Source: Sphingomonas sp. Leaf17 (GTDB lineage: Bacteria; Pseudomonadota; Alphaproteobacteria; Sphingomonadales; Sphingomonadaceae). Taken from it: 64,000 nt of DNA. Shown piece by piece: positions 57,509 through 64,000 of the stretch. Location of the stretch: NCBI RefSeq assembly GCF_001421505.1, contig NZ_LMKL01000007.1, positions 167,966 to 231,965 on the forward strand, written 5' to 3'. Within the stretch, counting starts at the first letter, position 1, and every line of letters begins with the position of its first letter. The notes under the pieces were generated by a model. The model searched no databases, was not told the origin of the DNA, and saw only the letters and a program-made list of their open reading frames with translations. The position numbers and the translations under genes were made by a program.

Positions 57509-58093
57509 ATGCTGATCGGCTATGCCCGAGTGTCGACCCCGGAACAGGATCTGACCCCGCAGCTCGAAGCGTTGCGCAGTGCGGGTTGCGAACGAACCTT
57601 CTCGGATAAGGCCAGCGGAGCAAAAGCCGACCGTGCCGGCTTAGCCGACGCGCTTTCCCATGCGCGAACCGGAGACATTCTTGTAGTATGGAAGCTCGAC
57701 CGGCTCGGCCGTACCATGAAAGGACTGATCGACCTCTCGTCCGATCTGGCGACGAGGGGCATTGGGCTAAAATCGATTACAGACGGGATCGATACCGCAG
57801 GCACAGCTGGGAAACTCGTTTTCCATATCATGGCGGCGATGGCCGAAATGGAGCGTGACTTGGTACGTGAGCGCACGACGGCTGCGTTGATCATCGCCCG
57901 GCGTGAGGGCAGGGTAGGTGGCCGGAAGACAGTAATGACACCCAAACGCCTCGAGGCCGCGCGGAAACTTTTATCCTCTGGAATGACTGCCCGCGAAATA
58001 GCCCCAACCATCGGCGTCTCGGTCGCGACGCTATACCGCCATTTGCCAGCACCAGAACAAGAGGCAATTAGCGCGGAAGAGAATGCCGCTTAG
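57509..58093 (+). CDS. Serine recombinase (resolvase/invertase family)
   Basis: A 194-residue small serine recombinase. The nucleophile is S9 in LIGYARVSTPEQD. DKASGAKADR, VWKLDRLGRTMK and AAMAEMERDLVRERT are the catalytic and E-helix segments. The C-terminal helix-turn-helix is at about 150-182 (SSGMTAREIAPTIGVSVATL). Such enzymes resolve transposon cointegrates or invert segments. It diverges from the TniQ-like gene and is probably part of the same element. Confidence 0.93.
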   Translation: MLIGYARVSTPEQDLTPQLEALRSAGCERTFSDKASGAKADRAGLADALSHARTGDILVVWKLDRLGRTMKGLIDLSSDLATRGIGLKSITDGIDTAGTAGKLVFHIMAAMAEMERDLVRERTTAALIIARREGRVGGRKTVMTPKRLEAARKLLSSGMTAREIAPTIGVSVATLYRHLPAPEQEAISAEENAA

Positions 58094-58162
58094 CAGCATA
58101 CGGCTGATCTACACGCACCATAAATGGCTGGCTCCCCGTTTCCTAGGAAGCCAGCCTCTAGG

Positions 58163-58669
58163 TTATTCCGCTGGTGCTTCTTCGGTCTTGCGCTTGCGCG
58201 GAGCTGAAGCGGGCTTGGCGTCTGCCTTGGCTACATTCGTCTGGCCAGGCTTGCGACCCAGCCCAATGCTCTTGGCCATCGTGCGACGTGCTTCCGAATA
58301 GGTAGGAGCGACCATGGGGTAGTCAGCCTTCAGGCCATAACGATCGCGATATTCCGCTGGCGTCATGCCGTTAGTGGCGAGATGACGGCGCAGCGTCTTG
58401 TACGGCTTGCCATCGATCATGCTGATGATGTGATCGGGGCTGGCAAGCGACTTACGAGCGGTCACTGCCGGGGTGTACTCTTGAGCAGATGCTTCGGGCT
58501 CAGCAGCCGTCGAGTTTCCGCCGACCAGCACCGAAACAGTTTCGTACATCTTGTTGAGGAAGGCTGGAACGTCGTCAGCGTTGGTACGCGTGTTGGGATT
58601 GGCCAACCAAGCGATTGTCAATTCCGTGGCGAGTTCAACGGGGTTCAGGTCGAGGGTAGTGTCGGACAT
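58163..58669 (-). CDS. MucR/Ros-family transcriptional regulator lacking the zinc cysteine
   Basis: A 168-residue protein. The N-terminal part has LNPVELATELTIAWLANPNT, typical of MucR. The DNA-binding core reads SMIDGKPYKTLRRHLATNGM, then YRDRYGLKADYPMVAPTYSE. In classical Ros/MucR this block has a zinc-binding Cys just before the DG and a second His after the first; here the Cys is Met and the second site is Asn-Gly. A Lys/Ala-rich tail follows. ATG 58669 has GGAG upstream. Confidence 0.88.
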   Translation of the reverse strand: MSDTTLDLNPVELATELTIAWLANPNTRTNADDVPAFLNKMYETVSVLVGGNSTAAEPEASAQEYTPAVTARKSLASPDHIISMIDGKPYKTLRRHLATNGMTPAEYRDRYGLKADYPMVAPTYSEARRTMAKSIGLGRKPGQTNVAKADAKPASAPRKRKTEEAPAE

Positions 58670-59073
58670 AGAGGTCTCCATTTCTGGAGGCGCATCTAGG
58701 TACTTGATTGGTCGCTGGCAATCTCGGGCCGCGCCAGACCATCCATTTGAGATCAATACATAAAATGAAACCGGAATATGCTTTCTTAATTACCGTCCAA
58801 GACGTTGGCAAATTTGCTCCTTCGCTGCCGCCGACGCCAGCGACCGTTTGAGTCTTGCCGAGTGCGCTCCAAACTTCTGATCGAATATGATTGGTCAAGC
58901 TCTCATGCGCGGAGCGGTCACCGCTCTAACCGTATCCGTCGTAGGGCCTAAGCACCGGCAAGGCCGCGCAGGAGACGCAAAACACCTGTTTGTCGCGCAG
59001 TCGTGATTGTGACCGGGTTTTCGACACATCCGGTCCACAAAGCCGGTCCCGAAGGTCGGCGATGCCCTAGAGA
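58670..59073. other. About 400 bases without a gene
   Basis: Mixed, partly A+T-rich sequence between the MucR-like gene and a LysR gene. It holds a small hairpin (GAGCGG-TCA-CCGCTC at 58912-58926) and no convincing frame, repeat or second copy of the TTGCACT array. The MucR promoter should be here. Confidence 0.5.
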
Positions 59074-59961
59074 TCAAATATTTCGCGCCAGTAAATCGAT
59101 GAATCGGCGGACTTTCGGAGCGAGGTGGCGACGACTTGGATAGATTATACTGATCGGCACGGGGGGCGCGGCATAGTTCGTCAGTAGCGCAACGAGACGA
59201 CCTTCGGACAGATCCTGGTCAACGACATAGCTGGGTAGGAACGCCAGTCCCGCCCCCGAGACCACGGCATCGCGTAACGCTTCCCCGCTGTCGAGCGAAA
59301 GGCGTGCTCGCGGTTTAACGACGACTGTTTTACCCTCGATGGCGAAACGCCAAGCGCGCTTCTGACCGGCGCTGACGTAATTCAGGCAAGTGTGCCCTAG
59401 CAGATCGTCGGGATGGTGCGGTGCCGGAGCGACCGACAAATAGGCCGGACTCGCGACTACCAGGTCATGCTGATGGGTCAGCGTTCTGGTAATGAGGCTG
59501 CTGTTGTCGCGGGTCTCGCCAATGCGGATAGCGAGATCAATACCGTCTTCGATGATGTCACTGACACGGTCCGTGAAGCTCACATCCGCCCTCAACTTGG
59601 GCCACGACGCAAGAAAATCATTGAGCAACGGCAGGACCAGGAGGCGTCCGAACGTCATCGGCGCGGTCATTCGGAACAGCCCTTGCGGCTCTCCACCGCC
59701 ATCGGACATCGACAATTCCGCTTCTTCCAGATCGGCGAGGATCTGCGTGCAACGATCGAGGAAAACGCGGCCGTCATCGGTCAGCCCAAGGCTGCGTGTG
59801 GTCCGGTGGAACAGCCGTACGCCTAACCGATCCTCCAGGCGGGCAACGCTCTTGGCGATGCCCGACCGCGTCATCGAGCGCGCGCGTGCTGCGCCTACAA
59901 AGCTCCCAGCTTCGGCAGCTGCCACGAAGGCGACGATGTCGTTGATATTTCCCGGTGCCAT
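59074..59961 (-). CDS. LysR-family transcriptional regulator
   Basis: A 295-residue regulator. The winged helix-turn-helix is at about 6-65 (IVAFVAAAEAGSFVGAARAR), with RLEDRLGVRLFHRTTRSLGL typical of the CrgA-like branch. The effector domain follows. It diverges from the alpha/beta hydrolase at 60059, so it probably controls that gene and itself through the 97-base gap, where GTTC-N10-GAAC (59996-60013) is a possible site. Confidence 0.93.
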   Translation of the reverse strand: MAPGNINDIVAFVAAAEAGSFVGAARARSMTRSGIAKSVARLEDRLGVRLFHRTTRSLGLTDDGRVFLDRCTQILADLEEAELSMSDGGGEPQGLFRMTAPMTFGRLLVLPLLNDFLASWPKLRADVSFTDRVSDIIEDGIDLAIRIGETRDNSSLITRTLTHQHDLVVASPAYLSVAPAPHHPDDLLGHTCLNYVSAGQKRAWRFAIEGKTVVVKPRARLSLDSGEALRDAVVSGAGLAFLPSYVVDQDLSEGRLVALLTNYAAPPVPISIIYPSRRHLAPKVRRFIDLLARNI

Positions 59962-60058
59962 AAGGCGCTTCCGCTCCTTCGCAGTGTCGACGCCCGTTCG
60001 CCAATCGATGAACTATATGGAAGTCCTGAACAGATTAACGGCATCAGGAGCAAATGAA

Positions 60059-60994
60059 ATGCCCTTCAATGACATCGTGACGCATCGCCTCGACCAATGG
60101 GCTGGGAGCCTGCAGGACCTCGGTCCCGTCATTCTCGGCGAGAACACAGAGGTGACGATCGACGAGATCCGCAGTTCCTACGTTCGCAAGATGGCCGAGC
60201 ATCCGACGCCTACAGACGTCCGCATCGAGCTGGTCGACATGGGAGGCGTACCGGCGGCGCTCGTCACCCCGGACGAGGTCGAAGGCGACCGTGTACTCTT
60301 CTACATCCACGGCGGGGCGTACATCGTCGGTGGGCCGGGTGGCTATCACGGGCTAGCGGCTGCGTTCGCAAAGGCGATGAAGGCGCGTGTTTACCTGCCG
60401 GACTACCGACTGGCGCCGGAGCATGCATTCCCCGTTCCGATCGAGGATACGTTCGCTGCCTATCGCTGGCTGATCGAACAAGGGCAGAACCCGAAGTCGG
60501 TGACGTTCGCCGGCGACTCCGCGGGCGGTGCGATGGTCGTCTCGGTGATGGTCATGGCCCGAAATGCCGGCGTACCGCTGCCGGCTGGTGGCGCCGCGCT
60601 CTCGCCTTGGGCGAACCTCGAGCACACCGGTGCTTCGATGTTCAATCGCGACGGCTTGGACAAGCTGAACACCAAGGCCGGCCTCGACCTGATGGCCAAA
60701 ACCTTTCTGGGTGGTGCGTTGCCGAACAGCCCCGAGGCATCGCCAGTCTTCGCGGACGTTCGTGGCTTGCCGCCTATTCTCGTACAGATCGGCGAAGGCG
60801 AACTGATGCTGAGCGACGCCATCCGGCTTGCGGGCCATTTGGGTGAGAACCGTGTGCGGGTCTCGTTGGAGGTATGGCCGGGCATGTTCCACGTCTGGCA
60901 CATGTTCCAAGCCGAGCTGGCCGAAGGACGCGAGGCCATCGCTAATGTGGCCGTGTTCCTGAGTCAGGCTGTCGAGAAGGCGTCTGCTGCCTAG
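60059..60994 (+). CDS. Alpha/beta hydrolase, hormone-sensitive-lipase type
   Basis: A 311-residue esterase/lipase. The oxyanion motif is FYIHGGAYIVGGP and the nucleophile motif FAGDSAGGAMV; the acid and histidine are probably in GEGELMLSDA and WPGMFHVWHMF. CAGGAG lies nine bases before ATG 60059. It is cytoplasmic by appearance. The divergent LysR gene suggests substrate-induced expression. Confidence 0.9.
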   Translation: MPFNDIVTHRLDQWAGSLQDLGPVILGENTEVTIDEIRSSYVRKMAEHPTPTDVRIELVDMGGVPAALVTPDEVEGDRVLFYIHGGAYIVGGPGGYHGLAAAFAKAMKARVYLPDYRLAPEHAFPVPIEDTFAAYRWLIEQGQNPKSVTFAGDSAGGAMVVSVMVMARNAGVPLPAGGAALSPWANLEHTGASMFNRDGLDKLNTKAGLDLMAKTFLGGALPNSPEASPVFADVRGLPPILVQIGEGELMLSDAIRLAGHLGENRVRVSLEVWPGMFHVWHMFQAELAEGREAIANVAVFLSQAVEKASAA

Positions 60995-61003
60995 TCAGCC
61001 ATC

Positions 61004-61029
61004 GCGCCACCCTTTCCACGGGGTGGCGC
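61004..61029 (+). terminator. Hairpin after the hydrolase gene
   Basis: GCGCCACCC and GGGTGGCGC pair perfectly around an eight-base loop, ten bases after the stop. No T-run follows. Confidence 0.5.
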
Positions 61030-61110
61030 TACCCCGGATTAACCGCTTGGCACACCCTGCGGTTCATATGCAGGGAGGTTGGTGCCGGGATTGCTCGAGG
61101 CTGTCCGTGC

Positions 61111-62007
61111 TCAGCCCCACTTCATTTCGCCGGTCGCGACCTTCGCGCCGACCTGCAACGCCACGCCCATGCCGGCGTCCGGATAGCGCGCGGTCATCGC
61201 TGCGATCAGCGCCGCGCTGTCGGGCTTCTTGGCCAGCTCTTCCTCGAACGCGCGCAGATAGTCGCGCGTATAGGCGATCGCTGCCTCGCCAAGCGGCGCG
61301 TCCGGGGTCATGTGGCCCGGCACGACGACCGTGGGCTTGCGCGCCAGCATCACATCGAGCTGCGCGATCCAGGCCGCGCGCGCCTCAGCGCCAGCGGTGT
61401 CCGCGGTCCAGACGTGCACGCCCGAGAATATCAGCACGCCGCCAACGATCGCCGACAGCGACGGCACCCAAAGATAGCGGCGGTTGGCGAGGCCCGTCGC
61501 AGCGATGATCTCGATCGCCTGTCCGTCGACCGACATCGGCTTACCCTCAAATGCGTCGGGCATGACGATGTCTGCCAGCGTCTTCGGACCATTGTCACCG
61601 AGCTGCGGCCCCCAGGTCGCAAGCTTCTTATCAACATTGGCCTTGATTGCGGAGATCGTGTCCGGCGCGGCCAGTACGCGGGCATCCGGGAAGGCGGCCT
61701 TGATCGGGCCGAGGCTGAAATAATAATCGGGATCGCTCTGGCTGACATAGATCGTCGTCAGCTTTCGTCCGGTCGCCTTGATCGCCTCGACCAGCGCACG
61801 GCCGTCGGGCAGCGTGAAGCCGCCATCGACCAGCACCGCCTCGGTCGCGCCCCAGATCAGCACCGGTGCGCGGAAAAATCCGTGTTCGCCGGCGGGAAAC
61901 GACTTCCACTGGAGCGCCTTGCCCGCGGCGAGTGCGTCGCCTTGGCCGATCATGGATGCGGCGGCGCCGCCTGCGATCATCGTCATTATCTGTCTCCGAT
62001 TGGGCAT
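61111..62007 (-). CDS. Metallo-beta-lactamase-fold protein lacking the main metal motif
   Basis: A 298-residue exported protein: the N-terminus MPNRRQIMTMIAGGAAASMI looks like a Tat- or Sec-type signal. The MBL fold is seen in APVLIWGATEAVLVDGGFTL, but the normal HxHxDH block reads VSQSDPDYYFSL, with only aspartates left. A later VVPGHM matches the usual GHG-type histidine. Metal binding and hydrolysis are therefore doubtful. It lies 31 bases after the DsbA-like gene on the same strand. Confidence 0.85.
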   Translation of the reverse strand: MPNRRQIMTMIAGGAAASMIGQGDALAAGKALQWKSFPAGEHGFFRAPVLIWGATEAVLVDGGFTLPDGRALVEAIKATGRKLTTIYVSQSDPDYYFSLGPIKAAFPDARVLAAPDTISAIKANVDKKLATWGPQLGDNGPKTLADIVMPDAFEGKPMSVDGQAIEIIAATGLANRRYLWVPSLSAIVGGVLIFSGVHVWTADTAGAEARAAWIAQLDVMLARKPTVVVPGHMTPDAPLGEAAIAYTRDYLRAFEEELAKKPDSAALIAAMTARYPDAGMGVALQVGAKVATGEMKWG

Positions 62008-62038
62008 GGGAAAGGTAATCCGGTCGGGCCCGGCGCGA

Positions 62039-62677
62039 TCACGCAAGGTGGTTGGAGGATATCAGTGAGAGCGGATTCTGGTACAGGCTGGTCGCATCGA
62101 CCGGCGTCAGCACGGTGCCGTCGATGCGGAACAGCGCTGGGACGCCGCTGATCCCGAAGCGCCGCATCACCGATCGTGCCCGCTCCAGACGTTGCCGGTC
62201 CGCCTCGCGCAAGGCCGGTTCGGGATTGGCGAGCATGACCGCAGCCGCGTCGAGGCCGGCGTCGACCAGCAGGTCGATCAGCACGAACATATCGGTGATA
62301 TCGCGCCCGTCGACATACCGCGCGCGCTGGATCGCACGAAGCGCGCCCAATTCACGGTCCGGTGCAGTCTGCGCGACCGCGGTCAGGGCGAGTGTCGCGG
62401 GACCGCTGTCGAGGGTCAGGCTTGCGCTACGCACGATCCGATCGCGATAGGGATCGCCGAACACCGCACCAGTCGATGCCGCGATGCGGCGGTCGCTGGC
62501 GAGGATATGGTCGCGCATGTCGCCGCCGAGCGCCCGCGCGCCGTCGCCGGCGAACAGGCCGCTGGGCAATGGCTCGACGGTAACGCCGGCCTGGTCCGCC
62601 AGCGTGGCGATCCCGGCCGAGGCACCGTAGCACCAGCCGCAAAGCGGATCGAACAGATAGAGGAAGTAGGTGGTCAT
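62039..62677 (-). CDS. DsbA-family (FrnE-like) thiol oxidoreductase
   Basis: A 212-residue thioredoxin-fold protein with CGWC at residues 13-16 and no signal peptide, so cytoplasmic. The insert with ALGGDMRDHILASDRRIAAS and a cis-Pro in SGVPALFRI fit the FrnE/HCCA-isomerase-like branch. It is the first gene of a two-gene unit with the MBL-fold gene and diverges from a LysR regulator. Confidence 0.9.
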   Translation of the reverse strand: MTTYFLYLFDPLCGWCYGASAGIATLADQAGVTVEPLPSGLFAGDGARALGGDMRDHILASDRRIAASTGAVFGDPYRDRIVRSASLTLDSGPATLALTAVAQTAPDRELGALRAIQRARYVDGRDITDMFVLIDLLVDAGLDAAAVMLANPEPALREADRQRLERARSVMRRFGISGVPALFRIDGTVLTPVDATSLYQNPLSLISSNHLA

Positions 62678-62728
62678 TGTCGGTGCCTCCTTGATGACCA
62701 GTATATGCGCCGTCCGGATTGCGACGTG

Positions 62729-62743
62729 TAGACCGAAGATCTA
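62729..62743. promoter_or_regulatory. Candidate LysR-type operator
   Basis: TAGA-N7-TCTA is a 15-bp dyad, 11 bases before the LysR start, and TAGAC recurs 13 bases further on. GTCCG/CGGAC arms flank it. LysR regulators usually bind 15-bp dyads with a 7-base centre between divergent genes. Confidence 0.4.
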
Positions 62744-62753
62744 GACGGACCGT

Positions 62754-63689
62754 ATGTCAGAAGCATACAATGCGCGTGCCGGAGCTAATCGCGGCATCAA
62801 CAATCTGAAGCGGCTCGCCTATTTCGCCGAGGTGGTCGAGACTGGTTCGTTCACGGCCGCAGCCGAGCGATTGGGGATCACCAAGGCAGTGGTCAGCCAG
62901 CAGGTCGCCAAGCTCGAACGCGCGTTCGAAACTACGCTGCTGATACGCACCACGCGCAGCGTCCGTCCGACCGAGGAGGGCCGGGCGTTTTACGAACGGT
63001 GTGCGCGTGTGCTGGCGGAAGCACAGGATGCCTTTGACGGTCTGGCGACCGACGATCGCGCGCCGACCGGCACGCTGCGCCTGACCGCGCCGTTCGACTA
63101 TGGGATTGCCGTCGTCGTGCCCGTCATCGCTGAGTTCCAGCGGTGCTACCCGACCTGTACGGTCGACTTCCTTATCGGGGACGCGACTCTCGATCCGGTC
63201 GGCAGCGACATCGAGCTTGCGATCCGGGTCGGTTGGCTGGTCGACAGTGCGTTGCGATCGCGGCGGATCGGCACCTTCGGGCAAATACTGGTGGCGAGTC
63301 CTGCGGTAGCTGGCACCCTGTCGTCCAACCCGAACGTCGCAGAATTGGCCGAAATGCCTTTTGTTGCAAACGGCAATCTGCGCGACCCGCTGGGATGGAC
63401 GTTCCGTGCCGAAGACGAGCGTCAACATCTGGTTCGGTTCGCGGCGACGCTCACGATTAGTGCCACGCTGGGTGTGCTTCAAGCCGTTCGGGCAGGGGCC
63501 GGCATCGCCGTGCTGCCCGACTTCGCAGTTGCCGATGATCTGGCCACCGGCCGGCTGGTACGGGTCATGCCGACATGGCATCTCGATAGCGGCGGAATTC
63601 ATGCGGTAATGCCAGATACCCGGTTCCGGCCTGCGCGTGTGACCGCTTTCCTCGATATTCTAGCCGATCACGAACGCCGACGATCTTAG
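62754..63689 (+). CDS. LysR-family transcriptional regulator
   Basis: A 311-residue regulator. The helix-turn-helix is at about 18-77 (YFAEVVETGSFTAAAERLGI, then TKAVVSQQVAKLERAF). The effector domain has IELAIRVGWL and AGIAVLPDFAV. It diverges from the DsbA/MBL pair across 76 bases and is the probable regulator of both. A hairpin with T-run follows. Confidence 0.93.
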   Translation: MSEAYNARAGANRGINNLKRLAYFAEVVETGSFTAAAERLGITKAVVSQQVAKLERAFETTLLIRTTRSVRPTEEGRAFYERCARVLAEAQDAFDGLATDDRAPTGTLRLTAPFDYGIAVVVPVIAEFQRCYPTCTVDFLIGDATLDPVGSDIELAIRVGWLVDSALRSRRIGTFGQILVASPAVAGTLSSNPNVAELAEMPFVANGNLRDPLGWTFRAEDERQHLVRFAATLTISATLGVLQAVRAGAGIAVLPDFAVADDLATGRLVRVMPTWHLDSGGIHAVMPDTRFRPARVTAFLDILADHERRRS

Positions 63690-63755
63690 AGCGGATTGGC
63701 AGCGTGCCGGGCTTTGAAAAGCCACCATCTTTCGGGAATGACTAAGTTGGGTAGG

Positions 63756-63875
63756 TTAGCGGACGGTCCGCTTTTTACGGTCGCGGTATTCCCGGAATGC
63801 GGTCCACACGAGCAATACAGCAAGGATGAGTATGGCTCTCGTAGGAAGATGACTGACGGCGGAGTTTAGGGTCAC
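63756..63875 (-). CDS. Possible small single-helix protein after the transposase
   Basis: A 39-residue frame starting at GTG 63875, in a GTGA overlap with the transposase stop. One hydrophobic helix (AILILAVLLVWTAF) is followed by a basic tail (REYRDRKKRTVR). Coupling and topology favour a gene, but its 3' end overlaps the terminator of the LysR gene, and short frames of this sort arise by chance. Confidence 0.3.
   Translation of the reverse strand: MTLNSAVSHLPTRAILILAVLLVWTAFREYRDRKKRTVR
63758..63776 (+). terminator. Terminator after the second LysR gene
   Basis: AGCGGA-CGG-TCCGCT followed by TTTT, about 70 bases after the LysR stop. Confidence 0.65.
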
Positions 63876-64000
63876 GACTCATTGATCAGAGCCAAGATGA
63901 CGGTGGCGGCGAGCGCGATAGCGGAAAAGAAGACGGTCGGGCATCGATCGTAGCGGGTAGCGACGCGGCGCCAGTCCTTCAGACGACCGAACATAATCTC
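63872..64000 (-). CDS. IS5-family transposase, C-terminal end only (cut by window edge)
   Basis: Forty-two codons of the 3' end: EIMFGRLKDWRRVATRYDRC, then PTVFFSAIALAATVILALIN and ES. The MFGRLKDWRR and YDRCPTVF-SAIALAA blocks are characteristic of the IS5/IS427-type DDE transposases. The rest lies to the right of the window. It marks the accessory character of this end. Confidence 0.9.
   Translation of the reverse strand, partial: EIMFGRLKDWRRVATRYDRCPTVFFSAIALAATVILALINES

Noticed and set aside
56360..58800. CRISPR array or CRISPR-associated Tn7-like element
   Set aside because: The phased motifs are only 7 bases of identity at 20-bp spacing, not repeats and spacers, and no cas gene is present.
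58670..59073. Right end of the comM-inserted element
   Set aside because: No TTGCACT-type array, no terminal ACA and no comM 3' sequence are found here.

Overview
The window is chromosomal DNA of high G+C content from an alphaproteobacterium, most likely Sphingomonas or a close relative in the Sphingomonadaceae. The evidence is the gene order (ubiE/mutM-rpsT-dnaA, rpmH-rnpA-yidD-yidC-engB, secB next to a Tim44-like gene, mltA and an Smr gene), a class II DAHP synthase, the split glycine decarboxylase gcvT-gcvH-gcvPA-gcvPB behind a tandem glycine riboswitch, and dispersed palindromic repeats of sphingomonad type. Names rest on reading the protein sequences; no database search was run.

Layout. 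0-5.8 kb: end of a Tad/Flp prepilin peptidase, an alpha/beta hydrolase coupled to an FAD oxidoreductase, a YegP-like small protein, then rnhA-thrB-ispH on the minus strand and a lipoprotein. 5.9-10.9 kb: glycine riboswitch and the glycine cleavage operon. 10.9-19 kb: a CcdC-like membrane protein, an EamA transporter, an archaeal/eukaryotic-type prolyl-tRNA synthetase, a chemoreceptor coupled to a small membrane protein, tRNA-Glu(CTC), an MscS channel and class II aroG. 19-22.5 kb: the dTDP-rhamnose genes rfbC-B-D-A. 22.6-29.7 kb: an M48-type protease, a 2-hydroxyacid dehydrogenase, cysS, rpsU, a membrane-anchored FKBP, a poorly conserved stretch with small hypothetical genes, and a PPP-type phosphatase. 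29.8-34.2 kb: wecC-wecB, galU and a UDP-glucuronate epimerase-like gene. With rfb these supply activated sugars for surface polysaccharide.

34.2-56.3 kb is a housekeeping block: ThiF/MoeB-like protein, dut, coaBC, ubiB, ubiE, mutM, rpsT, dnaA, trpS, murJ, secB, Tim44-like protein, mltA, Smr protein, dapE, GST, engB, yidC, yidD, rnpA, rpmH, ending in comM.

56.36 kb to the right edge is accessory DNA. comM is broken after codon 281. At the break the sequence starts with TGTACAC and carries TTGCA(C/G)T motifs at an exact 20-bp period. A TniQ-like protein gene with a C-terminal helix-turn-helix and a serine recombinase follow. This looks like one end of a Tn7-like (comM-targeting) island. Further in are a Cys-less MucR/Ros-like protein, two LysR-type regulators with divergent partner genes, and an IS5-family transposase cut by the window edge. 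The 3' part of comM is not in the window.

The other main anomaly is at gcvPA. Its normal N-terminal codons are missing, and the frame is instead joined to about 24 codons that read like translation initiation factor IF-2, next to a GC-rich palindromic repeat.
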